In this document: in pieces, positions 30,814 through 43,172 of the stretch
How positions within the stretch are numbered: the stretch's first letter is position 1
Layout: every line of letters starts with the position of its first letter
Assembly (NCBI GenBank): GCA_015179125.1
Contig: WHVA01000106.1
Span: 1-64,000 of the forward strand
Length of the DNA: 64,000 bases
Source of the DNA: Gautieria morchelliformis
Lineage: Eukaryota; Basidiomycota; Agaricomycetes; Gomphales; Gomphaceae
Direction: 5' to 3'
Translations under genes and position numbers: made by a program
Notes under the pieces: generated by a model
What the model was told of the DNA's origin: nothing
Databases searched by the model: none
The model's input: the letters and a program-made list of their open reading frames with translations, nothing else

Positions 30814-32370
30814 ATGCTTTCACCACCGTCAGTTCCTGGTTCAAACCCATCCCTGCCATCCTTGGGTTACATCACAAACAGGGTGATTAGACCACTCTCT
30901 TACATCTCGGTCATTCCACCAGGTGTCACTTCCTTTCCCGCTCCTATTCCGAATCTTTCTGGTTACGAACAGACGTTCAACGTGGATGGCAAACCATTAC
31001 TTCTTTCAGTAAAGTGTATCGAGAATCACTCCTTTGAGTCCTCCATATTGCTTCCCAATACTCTTATCCACCCTTTTTCAGCTGAAGGAACAAACATAAT
31101 AGAAACTGAGACTATTCAACCAAAAACAGTCATTCCAAGTCCTCTTCATCCCTGTACAACATTTGTAGAATCACGGACCGATGACCACCTTCCATTCCCT
31201 TGTTCACCTCTGGATCCGCCTCCTACATGGAGGACAACACCGCATATAAGCCTCATCGGTGTGGCCGCCTTTGAGCTAATCATGAAGCTCGACGAAGAAG
31301 AAACGTTCATGTTGAGCATGCATCCTACGATGAACTAGAGATGTTCAAGACTGTGGTACCAGAGGAGTACCACAACTTCTTTGATATCTTCTTGCGTGCT
31401 AAAGCCAAAAACTTGCCCCCACATCGCCCTTACGACCACACCATTGAGATTGAGAACAATGGCACACCACCTCATGGCCCCGTATACCCGCTCTCAAAGA
31501 CCAAATTAGAAGCACTTTGCAACTATCTTGAAGATATGCTAAGCAAGGGATTCATCCACTCCTCCCAATCACCCGGCAGTGCCCCTGTGGTATTCACAAA
31601 GAAAAAGGACAGTACACTGAGGATGTGTGTGGACTACGGAGGGTTGAACTGTATCACGCAAAAGAACAAGTACCCTCTACCACTGATTCTAAGTGTTATT
31701 GACCAACTCAAAAGCACGAACATCTATACCAAGTTCAACCTTCGCACCGGGTTCAACAATTTTTGAATCACCCCTGGTCAAGAATGGAAAACAGCCTTCT
31801 GAACTCAATATGGGTCCTTTGAATACCTTGTCATGCCATTTGGATTGACAAACGCCCCAGCTACTTTCCAGCACTTCATGAATGATATATTCCAAGACAT
31901 GGCTGACGTCTGTGTTGTAGTATACCTCGACGACATCCTTATCTTCTCCAAGAACAAGGAAGATCACCTGGAACACATCCGAATGGTCCTCACCCATCTT
32001 CGCAAGCACAACCTCTTCATAAAACCAGAAAAGTGCCTCTTCCATTCGGACTAGGTTGAGTTCCTCGGATTTATCATCTCTCCTGCTGGCATGTCCATGG
32101 ACATCAAGAAAACCGCTGCCATCACAAGAAACCTCCATGAAGTCCAATCGTTCCTGGGCTTTGCCAACTTCTACAGAAGATTCTTCGTTTCATTCTCAGA
32201 CATTGTCCCGCCACTCACTCGCTTGACCAGGAAGGATACTCTGTTTGCTTGGGATACTAAGCAGCAAGGGGCCTTTGAAGCACTCAAATCTGTGTTCTCA
32301 AAGACTCCAGTCCTCATCCACTTTGACCCCAATGATCCAATTGTCATTGAAATGGATGCCTCCGCGCATC
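30814..32370 (+). pseudogene. Element F: gypsy pol fragment (protease linker, RT, RNase H start)
   Basis: 30814-31338 encodes a linker ending ISLIGVAAFELIMKLDEEETFML, the segment that precedes RT in these elements. 31341-31766 gives the RT fingers (PVVFTKKKDSTLRMCVDYGGLN) and 31833-32054 the palm with [12 protein letters not shown]. After a TAG, 32091-32370 gives the thumb (LGFANFYRRFFVSF) and the RNase H first Asp (IEMDASAHH). One frameshift and two stops are visible. The coding then breaks off into a B-type LTR fragment. No gag, integrase or own LTR pair is found. Confidence 0.82.
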
Positions 32371-32717
32371 ATTAGTATATTGACCTCGCCCTGATTCCTC
32401 CGTATATGCTTGCCCCTGACCATTACTCTTGGCCGTATATAAACCCCTTGTATGCATTCCTACTCTTCAGTCTGAAAATCAACTATCGTATCCTTTGATC
32501 CTTAGCTAGTTTCTAAGTCCTCACCTCTTAAGCAAAACCTCACCTCTTATTCGTTTATCTCCGAAATTGGGACTCATATGTAGGGCCGGCGCAGCACATA
32601 AGCTGAAGCCGAGTCCCACTCTGACCTCCCCATCTGAACCTCGCTCTGTAACCTCGGACCTTACCTCGGGTTTCGCTCCCGAGCTCAGTAAGCCTTACAA
32701 AGGATCGTATCGTAACA
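32371..32717 (+). repeat. Truncated B-family LTR fused to element F
   Basis: The final 347 bp of a B-type LTR in plus orientation: GTATATAAACCCC, then GTCTGAAAATCAACTATCGTAT, then GGCGCAGCACATAAGCTGAAGCC and the terminal TCGTATCGTAACA. It is clearly more diverged than the B LTR pair. It begins inside the LTR, so a deletion or recombination joined it to the RNase H of element F. Confidence 0.75.
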
Positions 32718-34384
32718 CCCTCCTGTAATAGCCCCAGACTAAATACTTTAGTCTGATAAATACTACAGTAACTGCGGATATGGTCCCTATTGTTTTCATT
32801 GAGTGGCAATGCAGAGGGATATCCTTTGTGTGTTTCCGCAATGGGGTATTGTTGGGATTGCTCATTATATGTGGCGACGTTGTTCAGGTGCACATTTGGT
32901 CATTGACGCATTGGAATATAGTGAAGTACAGGGTTGTTCTAATAACCTACTTGGACTAAGGGATGTGGTTCTCAATCAGAAGACATGGTATGGAAATATT
33001 CGAGATAAGGCGATGTTGTAGGTAAGGAAACATCGAGCGGTAGATTGGTGAGTATTTTGTGTGTAATGGTCGTCAAGTTCAGAACATATGATGCGTATTT
33101 TAGTATTCTGCTGTTGGATGTGAGAGGGGATTCGGCATGCACACATCTGTAACACTGATGCCGTGAAAGTACTATTGTATATGTAGTTCAAGGTACACGA
33201 TGTGAAAATATCAGTCACTGATACCTAAGTCATGGCGTGGCCCATGACGATTACTGCTACCTTACACATTCCTGATAAATGACCGCGTAAGTACAACATC
33301 CACTCTAATAAATAAAGACCGCCACCCTAAGGACTTCGACAAGGGCCTCGCCGGCAACGCCGGCCTCTAGTAAACTAAAACACTGTGGCTTTAGCTGCGT
33401 GACGTGTCGAGCGCCCAGACACAGCATGTCACACATAACTCACTTTGTCACTCTAATAATGAGTCATGAGTCCGTATCGAATGCAAATGCAGCTATACAT
33501 CTAGATTTGCTCTCATTTACCATTCACGGTATATTTCGAAGATGCGTCTTCGTTTTAATTTACCCGTTTGCAACTAACTGCCTCCAGAACGTTGGCACTC
33601 ATGCCACTAAGTTCGATGATTGTGCTCAGTCACCCGTGCTACTATTTTAGTGTAAGTGGTAATAAATTACTTACCGTAATCTCGTAGGCGAGAACTGCTG
33701 TCAGTCGCTGGATGTATCTGTCGATCAAACTGAAATCACTCCGAACTCGGTCCCTGGGGCAGCTTGTCTGACCAGCAGTTTCTGCTTCAAGTTGTGAGAA
33801 GCGACTTCTCAGCTTGGGAATGAAGGCCCCTAGTCGCATCCATTGATGGCTTGACAAGTTGACGAAGGTCTCAAACCAACAGCCGTTAGATGTCCAATGG
33901 CTTTCTACCTATGTTCCGAGGAATCTACCAATGTTGGTTATGTGGACTCGATATCAATTGTCACCCTCGTGTAAGTCCATATATTTATTTGTTGTGAGTT
34001 GGACCCAGTCATCAAGTATGTTCAGGAGCTTCCAATGCCTTCATTGAGGCCGGAGACTCGGGGGATCAAGCATTCGGACAGATATTGGTTTGTAGCAGAT
34101 CCCAGTCAACGAAACCTGGCAACCACATCGAATAAAGCTTTCGAAGGCAGCAGTAGGTGATCCTCTCCGAAGAGGTGACTTGGCTTGCTTTAAGAATTCG
34201 GGAGTATCTGTAATGTCACTTCTCTTGGACTGAGTGCGGCTTCATAATTCATGCCATGAACAATGACCATCTGACTATTTCACCCCAATTTTTTCAAGGA
34301 TCTGGCTTATGATAGCCAACTCTACATCATCACATCAGATCCAGCATGCTTATCGCCTATTCGTCGATTCTTTGGTTCAGAACT
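32718..34384. other. Intergenic stretch without supported genes
   Basis: Only short, unconvincing frames occur. A small inverted repeat GTAAGT..ACTTAC lies near 33651-33674. It forms the boundary between the retrotransposon nest and the gene-bearing half. Confidence 0.5.
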
Positions 34385-34840
34385 AGTAAACAGCGACGTT
34401 CTTATCTGCTTGCAACCCGAGCCGTCGGACGCTTGCTTGTTTTCTAGTTCTGTTGCTGCGTCACTGATGCCGACCCTTTACTCTATGCTGTGCGGCATTC
34501 CCGCAACGAAACAAATGGGAACTGCTGACGTTTCCGGTTTGAATTTGCATCTCTTCTCCGCTCTTTGCACGACTTCGTCATATACACTCTTTGGCAACAT
34601 AGTAAACAGCGACGTTCCCATTTGCTTGCAACCCCGGCGGACACTTGCGTGTGTTCTAGTTCTGTTGCTGCATCACTGATGCCGACCTCTCACTCTATGC
34701 TGTGCGGCATTCCCGCAACGAAACAAATGAAAACCTGCTGATGTTTCCGGTTTGAATTTGCATCTCATCTCCGCTCTTTGCACGACTTCGTCATATACAC
34801 TCTTTGCACGACTTCGTCATATACACTCTTTGGCAACATA
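34385..34840. repeat. Tandem duplication upstream of the fucosidase gene
   Basis: A unit of about 216 bp (34385-34600) starting AGTAAACAGCGACGTTC is followed directly by a second copy (34601-34840). The second copy also has an internal 27-bp repeat of CTCTTTGCACGACTTCGTCA plus 7 bp. The copies differ by several substitutions. It ends about 240 bp before the fucosidase ATG, so it may affect that promoter. Confidence 0.85.
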
Positions 34841-35077
34841 CAATAGACATCCGTGGTTAATTCGACAAATTCTATCTCGGACGTCCACATCACGTGACAA
34901 CCTGCTCCGCTAACAGCTTCATTGGTCTATGCTACGAACGAGAAGGACAGGTTTCCGATCTGTTACAGCGGACCGACGGCCCACGTGGCGAACATATCCG
35001 ATGCTCAAAAGGTAATTTGCTCTAGTACCCCCTTGTTCGATATCCCCCATCGCATCGCCCATTGCATCCTCCTCATC

Positions 35078-38000
35078 ATGAGGTTGTTCAAGGCATGTTT
35101 TCTCCTATCCTACGCTCTACGAGATGTCCTTTCTGCTTCTTCTAATGCTGGGATATCGGTCGATGTTGACTTAAGCTCTTATTTCAACAACAATGGTGTA
35201 TCTGCGTCACCTGGTAGCGCGAACTTTGATGGTAACAACGGAAGTTACCCTCTTAACCAACTTCCAACTGGAATCCTTCCATACCGAGGTATAAATGTAA
35301 GTTTTGCTTTATAACTTTGTCGAGACAGCCGATCAACAAGAGTCTGTTTAGTTCACGCTTCCGCCATGGGGTTCTTCGTCTCCAAACAATATCGTCGCGC
35401 AGGGGCAAAATATCAGTCTGAATACCGCACGTTTCCAGACCTTGCATCTGTTAGGTGCAGGTGATGGAGGGAGCATTTATACAAATAACATCTCTGTTAC
35501 GTACAGCGATGGTACTATTGTTACCCAGCCAATCCTCATACCAGGGTGGAAGGACAGCCGTGTAAGTTGACACACCTAATATCACTGGAATCATTCAATG
35601 AATGATGGCATACAGGGACTTGTCGTTTCGTATGTACTAACTATCTCGACTGTGGATCAATTGTCAACCCTCCTCTCAGAAATTACACCTACACTGCTAA
35701 TGGAATTGACGGAAATACGTCTCATATCCATTATTTCCAGATTCCTCTTAACGCGGGAAAAGCTCTGAGCTCGCTAACCCTTCCTACTGGGACAGTTAGT
35801 GGAACGCGTTTACACGTTTTTGGAATTAGCCTATTCAGCTCTGCGTCGTTATCCACGCCTTCATCTGGAAATCCTGGACCAGCATTGACATTCCAATACG
35901 TGAGATCTCGGAACCAATGGTACAACGACAGCGCACTGCCCATTTCGTCCGTAGAAACGACTGCTCTTAGCTTCATGAAGGTCCTGGACGACTCCACAGC
36001 AGGGTCTGTCGTGCATGTTGTGGAAGTTGGCATCAACAATTTACCTTTTGACTTTGGCTTATCTTCATGGCTTATTGGAGAGCATACAGTTGAAATCTCA
36101 AGCCCTCACCTCCAGACCGTTTACGCGGGAGCCCTCAACCGCTTGCGTGCTGGAGACCAGGCCCGAGTCAAAGTGGGAGTGGTCAACAAGGAAGGCGCGG
36201 CCAGGGGAACAACAACACAAGCCGTGGCAATTGTGAAAGACGCGACAGGAAAGGTGGTAGCTACTAGTCCAAGTTTCGAGATTATCGCGGGCATACCGGA
36301 GTACGACAATTCTCTTGCTAGTCTGGCGCAGCACGAAGCACCGAAATGGTTCGAGGACGCTAAAGTGAGTGAGGAGTTCATGTGCCGTTGCTTGTGTCCT
36401 GTCCAACTCCATAACCTTCGCAGTTCGGGTATATTATTCATCGAGCACTGGGTATGGTCGTTGCTTATAGTATTTAATAGTATATTCGTCCATTGGGGAG
36501 TATACAGTGTAAGTAAAGCCATGCAGATATTGTGGGGATATTATGTTGACTCTTAGCATCCCTCGCTGCGTTAGATCCCAGCATTTGCACCCTCCGGCAA
36601 GGTACATGTTCAATTTGCTTGCACACGAATATCGCTGAGCGACCTGCCGTTTTTTCTAGCAATATGCAGGTGTGTCGCATTGATGACACCCGTAAACATA
36701 TTACTTTATTTCTATGTAGAGTGGTACTGGTGGCAGTCACATGAAGTACGTACGTCAGAATATTGAGTGACAGCGAGTCCTTACGAACTTTACTAGCCAA
36801 ATAATACCAATAGTCCAACATGGGTGCACCACAAAGAAACGTATGGGGAAGACTTCCTGTATGATCAGTTTATTCCTAGTAAATCCTGTAGTTCTACATG
36901 AAATGTCGCAGCTGACATCACAGAAAACAGTGTTTAACCCCACAGCCGCAAATTGGAGTGCGGACAGCTTCACGGACCTCTTCGCTGAGTCAGGTGCAAA
37001 ATGTGAGCAACAGGAGTCTCCGCCCGGGTGATTGTCTCTGATTAGCGTCTCGTCACGAATAGATTTCGTCCTCGTGACCAAACACCATGATGGTATGGCT
37101 ATCGCACCACCTGTATGTACCATGCTTAATCGTCGAGCAGGGGTGGCGTTGTTTGATGCTGGAAATACAACAAACCGTACAACGGTTGCTTTGGGCCCCA
37201 AGCACGACTTCATCAAAGAGATATTCGAATCAGCAGCTGCACGCCACCCCGACCTCGTGCCTGCCACATATTTCAGCAATGCGGAGTGGTATAACCCTGC
37301 GTGGGCGAGGTATGGATTCAGTTCATGGCCCGGAGGATTGGCGCACAATGCGTATAACTGGAGCAAGATCGAGCCGTATACAGGTTATGTCGAAGTCGAT
37401 GACTACATCCAGGATATACAGAAGCCTCAGATGCAGATACTGATGGATACTTATGAAACCAATGTTCTTTGGTGTGACACTGGGCCCGGAGCCATCACCA
37501 ACGTGACGGAACTCATGGCTGGGTAGGCCTCCATGTCGAATAGGGAACGCTTAGAATTAAGACATGTTTGCAGATGGTACAATCGTAAGTTCCTTGAAGG
37601 GAAGAATGTTGCGATTGACGACAGATGCGCAACCTGGGCTTGTGAGTCAAGTGACTTTTGTTTATAATCGTTCTGACAACGTCTGACCAGTCGACTTCTC
37701 TACGCCCGAATATACAACATACGGCGTTGTCAAGCAAGATAAGTGGGAAAGGTGAGAGCGTAGTCTATTTACTGTGCTACTATATGCTTAGGCCTGCCAC
37801 AGTAGTTCTGGTCTTGATCCATTCAGCTACGGTGGGTCTGGCAATCAAAGGTGGCCAGGCGCCCAGCCCACTCACTCCCGCCACAGGATATAACGCACAA
37901 ACGCCAGACATAAATTATACAAATACCACAGTCGCGATCCGTCGGCTAGTTGACATTGTATCAAAGAATGGCAACTGGCTGTGTGAGTTCTTGAGCCAGT

Positions 38001-38424
38001 TGAACGATTTCCTATTTCCAGTAGCTGACATGCCTTTGCAGTGGATATCGGTCCCACTGGAAATGGTTCAGTAGTGGAACCTGAGGTTACAACACTCCGA
38101 GGGCTTGGTGCATGGTTGGCGAAAGCAGGGAAGTCCATCTACGCCACTGACTACTGGTTTATCGGGCCCCAAGAATCGAGCAACATCCGGTTTACCACCA
38201 CTCCCTTGGCCTTCTACATCACGACAATATCATCGCCTTCACCATCGTTCACTGTCAACTCGCCTGTCCCCTTACTTGCGCATGATACCATCACCCTCCT
38301 GGGCGGAAGTGGGCAAGCACTGAACTTCACTATCGAGGGCGAGACAGGTGCAGTAACCATTCAGGTACCGGCAACCGAGGCTGAGAAGGTGTCTGATGCG
38401 TGGGCATTTGAGGTACTGTATTAA
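35078..38424 (+). CDS. Secreted alpha-L-fucosidase, glycoside hydrolase family 29
   Basis: Predicted to hydrolyse terminal alpha-L-fucose from glycans outside the cell. The ATG at 35078 begins a signal peptide (MRLFKACFLLSYALRDVLS). The N-terminal half (about residues 20-390) is a Ser/Thr/Asn-rich beta-sandwich-like region. The GH29 domain then starts at KFGIFVHWGVYS and runs through QYAEWYWW, DFLYDQFIPMF, VLVTKHHDG, VALFDAGNTTNRT, ETNVLWCDTGP (Asp in the nucleophile position) and DFSTPEYTTYG, ending with an Ig-like tail. About 18 exons, including three of 5, 10 and 14 nt, join by GT..AG introns of about 45-70 nt to give roughly 805 residues without a stop. The choice of donor near 36753 is uncertain. 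A broken copy of its last exon lies at 39206-39391. Confidence 0.88.
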
Positions 38425-39205
38425 TTGGTGTGGACAAGCGATGCTATCACCGAGTAGGAAATGGGTTGGTTCAGAATGTGAATTGCTCCGATACTGGCAC
38501 CCCTGTGGACTTCTAGGGGTGGTTCAATACCTCTTAATTCTTGATAAATATAAACCAATGTGGCCTACTTATAAAAATGACCTGTGTAGTAAGATATTGC
38601 ATGGTAAAAACATCCAAGCACAGTGAACCACTTCCTGATCTCAGGCATTTCGATGCCCCAAGCGCCTCTGTTCCCTTGCTTTTCTTGTTAGGATAATTGA
38701 TAGATGGTTGAGAGACATATAGATACATCTTCTATAAAAATACCCTTGCCATTGTATAGAGTTTGCGATCAGTGCTACATAAACAGTTAGGAACTTGATC
38801 TATTCCCTGCTCAGTGATAGTGTAAGGATTGTTGAGCATCTAATCAACTCTAGTTGGACGGCTGTCGAATCGTCACGGCGTCTCCGCGCGGGGAGAGCGT
38901 CGTGTAGGATTGATGCCGGAGCATCGGAGCACCGTGATATACAAGAAATACTAGGGTGGGACAACGGGAGGTAGACGAAACACTACAGCAGGGGGAAAGA
39001 AACACTTGACACAATGCAACAGGTTCCCCTTACTTATACATAGAGATCAATGAGAAGGTGAGACACGCATTACCAATACTACCGATTCGCTCGGGCTGAC
39101 CTGAGGCTGTCGACGCATGCGCACGAGCTGGTGCCATTCACGAAGGCATAGTACGTGAGAAGGGAGCACATGCTGGCAGGTTCCTCGTTGATTAGATTGT
39201 ACTTG
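38425..39205. other. Intergenic, downstream of the fucosidase
   Basis: Contains AT-rich sequence with ATAAATATAAACC near 38544 that could serve 3' processing, and otherwise nothing that I can support. Confidence 0.4.
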
Positions 39206-39391
39206 TCATCGTCTTCACCGTCGTTCACCGTCAACTCACCTGTCCCCTAACTTGCGCATGATACCATCATCCCTGGGCGGAAGTTGAACCTATCGAGGGC
39301 GACAGGGGCAATCGTACCGGCGGCAACCGAGGCAAGGTGTCCGACGTGTGGGCATTTGAGGTATTGTATTAATTGGTGTGGACAAGCGATG
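39206..39391 (+). pseudogene. Duplicated, decayed last exon of the fucosidase
   Basis: It aligns with 38226-38441, from TCATCG.CTTCACC.TCGTTCAC through GTGGGCATTTGAGGTA.TGTATTAATTGG to GACAAGCGATG just past the stop codon. Several small deletions destroy the frame (for example about 10 bp missing after CGGAAGT). It includes the original stop and 3' flank, so it is a segmental duplication about 0.8 kb downstream and not an independent gene. Confidence 0.88.
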
Positions 39392-39832
39392 TAACTAGGG
39401 AACTGTACTTGTTCTTGTGAGCATTGAAATTCCAAACTCCGAAAGCGTAAATACCCTTGTTAAGTACTTCGTTTCTGCTTCTGGTAAGAGAGGCACTCGC
39501 CTCGTGCTCGTGCCGGCGAAGTCCTCGAGCCTCGAGGCGTGCAGTTGGGGAAGGTAATTTCACGTTTTCTATCAACAATCATTCCCTCTCATCCTTACTC
39601 TTTGCTTGCTCTTTACTTTCTCTCAGACCGACCTCCCTCATTCGTTTCTGCAGGTCTGCGGGCTTTGTTTATATCATCTCCCTTTGGAGGCGATCTGTTC
39701 TACACGGGTGCGCCTGCGTGACTGTCCGTGCGACATCGAGGCGATAGCTAACTTAAGCAATTTTATAGATAGAGTGTGACGAGAGGCTCCGTCGAGCAGC
39801 AGCGTCAGCCAATTGGTGCTGGATGTTCGACC
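39392..39832. promoter_or_regulatory. Upstream region of the Ser/Pro-rich gene
   Basis: There are pyrimidine-rich stretches (TCATTCCCTCTCATCCTTACTCTTTGC near 39575-39605) typical of fungal transcription start regions. No ORF is supported. A possible 5' UTR intron cannot be excluded. Confidence 0.35.
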
Positions 39833-42456
39833 ATGCCCCTGATACCCAATTACATTGCACGACTTAGGACCCACTCCCAATCCACAGCTGTAACATCATC
39901 CTCTCAATCCAACTCTCGTTCTAACTCTACTGCCGACCCACCTACCCCAGGCCCTGAGTTTGCACATCTCGCGGGTGAGGCTCCAGCAGTAACCCAGAGT
40001 GGAAATATTGCAGGCCCACCACCTCAGGTGCAAATTGCGCGTAAGATCCATCCGAATCTTGGCGCTTTGCTCGATAAAAATACTGCTGCGGACAAGGCCG
40101 TTGAGCCTGTAGGACTTCCTCCGCCAAAACGTCGAAGTCGGTCGGCAGGACAACTTGTGAGCAGACTTCCCGAAGGTGAAGTGAAGGATGAAGGCGGCAT
40201 ACGGCGCTCCGACGTTCCGTCGCCTACAGCGGATGACCCTGAATTACCAGCTACACCACGATCGCCATTTCTTTCGCGGATCCTTTCCACACCAATCCTT
40301 GGCGGTGTACGGTCCACGCCTGCCAGCTCCACGATTACGGACCCCCAATCCGAATCAGCAGGGTTGGGTGCTGGTTGGTCTACTTTTGGTCGACGCCGTG
40401 TCTTTGCGTCTCAGATCGGCGAGTTTGGCTCGCTCAACCGTCGTAGTTCAGGATCAAAGAGTTCTGTCCATTCCAAGTCATCCAGACGCCAGACGCAGCG
40501 GATCTCTGCACCAGTTACGCCATCAACTACACGCGCACCCTCCCGGGTTCGGACGGTTGCCTCAACAAATGACACACCTACTTCCCATCCTGACTCACCT
40601 GCAGGCACCATATCTTCGTCCTCCGGTTCCAAATCATACTCGATGCATTCACAGTCCGTGCGCTCTAAGCGACACCCGCAATCATATCCCGAGCCCATCC
40701 CAGACATTGAGTCGTCAGACCCCCAAACGCCAGCGCCCAAGCCATCCCCTAACACGTCCATATCACCATTTACGACCATTCAGTCGCCGAAGGCAACCGG
40801 GTCGCACCTAGATGATTCACCACAAACCTTCGGCCGCGGGACTCCCAGCCACCCTGGATTGACACAGAACGCTCCTCCCGAGCTCGATGACGCTTTTCGG
40901 CCACGTTTAACCTCCACGCCACCCCCTCCTGAGCATCATTCCCCGCGTTTTACTCGTGAGCCACCGTGGACATACCCAACACGTACACGCAGACGAAGAT
41001 CGTCTGGGGGTGGCAAAATCAACTTCCCTAGCCTTCCTGCAAGTCCATCCGCTTCCCGGTCCAGACCGCGAGCTGATGACGTGTTTCAAGATAGTAAGCG
41101 GGAGAGAAAACCTAGTACCATCGGGGTACGGTTGGGCCTGGGATACATCTTAGGTGGAGGCGCTGATGCGGAAAGACGCACAAGTGCCGACTGGAGCGCC
41201 GCGGAGGCAGTGAGAAACGGGAATACTAGTGAGGAGGAGACCTGGCCTGCCACCGTGAGTAGGGAGATGGTCATGTTATCCCTTGGCGAGGGGACGCGTA
41301 CTCTTCCGGTTCCCGCAAGAAGTGGAGAAAATATCGACGAGGTGGGAGAAGTGGGAGTACTCGGGGAAGGAACTACCAACAATCCGACGTTATTTGGGAG
41401 TACTGGAGAAGAGCGGCGGCAATTCTTTCGTGCTGCGCGAAGATGGATAACTCCAAGATCCCCTATAGCTGTTGATGCCTCTTCATTGACACCTCAGCAA
41501 TCATCCGCCCAACCACCTGTTGTTACCGTATCACCTTCATTTAATCTCCCCACTTTAAGCTCGAGCTCGCCCTCGTATTCTGGACAGGGATCACATGGCG
41601 ATGGTTTAATCCCTTTCGTGTCGGTCACGGGTCCTACGCCATCCGCGTCACCTAGGGACAGCCAAATACCAGATGAAGGTCCCAGTGGGTCCGGTGGCAG
41701 TGCAAATGGTAAGATCTCTTCAATAAGCCAAGGCAAGCGTAAGAAAGAAGTGGAATCGGAAGACGAGACACAGCCGAACGAGCCCAACACGCGGTCAATA
41801 CTCTTGAAAAGGAGAGACAGTCTGTGTCTTTGTTATGTTGAGTTGACTCAATTGGAGACTAACCCATCGTCGTCACTGCAGATTCAACCCGTACATCGGA
41901 TGCTTCACATGCTCCCTCATCTTTCCGCCATGCCAAACGTATTCGCCTATCTACACCATCGCATTCACCACCACATGATGGCTACTCACACCACTCTCGT
42001 ACCGGATCTCCTGCATCGCGCCCACCCTCCTCTCTCCGCACTCTCCCGCCAGACGCCATTAATCCCCGTACTCTCTCGCAATCTTCAATCCCTCTGCGCG
42101 CCATCGTTTCACCTAAGCCGCCCTCTATCGACCGGAACAGCAGTTACCACATGCGAGATCCCGCACTCCCCCCATCACGGCGAACGAGTACACAATGGAC
42201 TGGTAGTGCCCGGATGGATGAGAACATTGGTAGGGTATTTCCCTTACAAGCGTGGGCTTTTGTCATGGGTTTCCTGGTGTTTCCCCTGTGGTGGGTGGCA
42301 GCTGCTGCGCCGGTTGGATGGGGATGGGCTAGGCGTGACGTCGGAGGTAAGAATGGTAAGGGTACGTGGAGTGAAGAGGAGTTAGCGGCGCGTGCGGTGA
42401 TTGAACACGACGGTGAGAGCCTCGTAGCTTGTGCCCGATGTAGATGGCGAGACTGA
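39833..42456 (+). CDS. Ser/Pro-rich protein with one C-terminal membrane segment, unknown function
   Basis: Two exons (39833-41819 and 41882-42456, intron 62 nt, GT..CAG) give about 853 residues. The start is the first ATG in frame (MPLIPNYIARLRTHSQ); the frame is open a little further upstream but without an ATG. Most of the protein is low-complexity, rich in Ser, Pro, Thr and Arg, with many possible phosphorylation sites (SPxR, RRxS). It looks disordered. Near the C-terminus is one hydrophobic span, LQAWAFVMGFLVFPLWWVAA, followed by an Arg/Lys-rich tail, which suggests a tail-anchored or single-pass membrane protein. A second open frame after the intron in the other phase is a shadow. I do not recognise the family. 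Confidence 0.75.
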
Positions 42457-43172
42457 CTGTGTATCTAGTTGCATATACATGGCGCCGACGGTGTCGTTTT
42501 ATGAGTCTCCTTGGTCTGCTCGTCTACATCCCGCTTATTGTCCTCCTCGCTGTTCTCGTCCCTCGGGGATGACTCCCTATCTCAGAGTAGGTCTCTGATA
42601 ATGCCCTCGCCTCTCTATGCATATGATCTGTAGACGTTCCCGTCCTGGCTGATATCCCTGTTCTTTCCGCTATTGTGTCTCTGGACTTTTATACCCTGCA
42701 TTGGTATATCATAACGCCCAACACTCGTTACCAGTTATTCTGTTGATCTCTTATGTTTTTCGTTGCACCACTGCCATACCTGCCAACATCCGGCGCTCCA
42801 ACCCTGCATATGCATCACTGCCTATACTAGTTTGTGTATTGTCCTCAGTCCATGATGCTTCAGGATGTCGCTCTAATTTTATGGCTTAAGATTTGGCGTG
42901 TATATACTTATGTGGTTGCTTAGCTTACTAGGTCACATGGAAGACTCGAAAGTGCAAATTCTCCAGCTAGTGGACTCATGTAAACGGTGTACTTTTGAAT
43001 TGACCCTTACAGTCTATATTAGTTCACCTCGGTGAAATGTCCAACCATCAACGACCCATGTCAAGGCACAGCCTTGCGTCTAACAGACAATTCTTCTGGT
43101 AGACAGATAACTCGATTGTCACCATATGAACGTTGAGAAGAAAGAGAATACGAAGATGGCTTTCTACCTCAA
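42457..43172. other. Intergenic region between convergent genes
   Basis: It lies between the stop of the Ser/Pro-rich gene and the stop of fzo1, which face each other. No ORF is supported. It should hold both 3' UTRs. Confidence 0.5.

Noticed and set aside
30830..30860. tRNA-like B box (GGTTCAAACCC)
   Set aside because: No matching A box, acceptor stem or anticodon arm could be drawn around it, and it lies in a retroelement remnant.
36843..37031. Separate small gene in the fucosidase region
   Set aside because: It spans exon and intron of the fucosidase; correct splicing uses part of it in another phase (IPMFNPTAANW).
41881..42385. Continuation of the long Ser-rich frame past 41819 without splicing
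   Set aside because: After 41882 the next frame carries a coherent Ser/Pro-rich sequence and the membrane segment, and a 62-nt GT..CAG intron joins the two.
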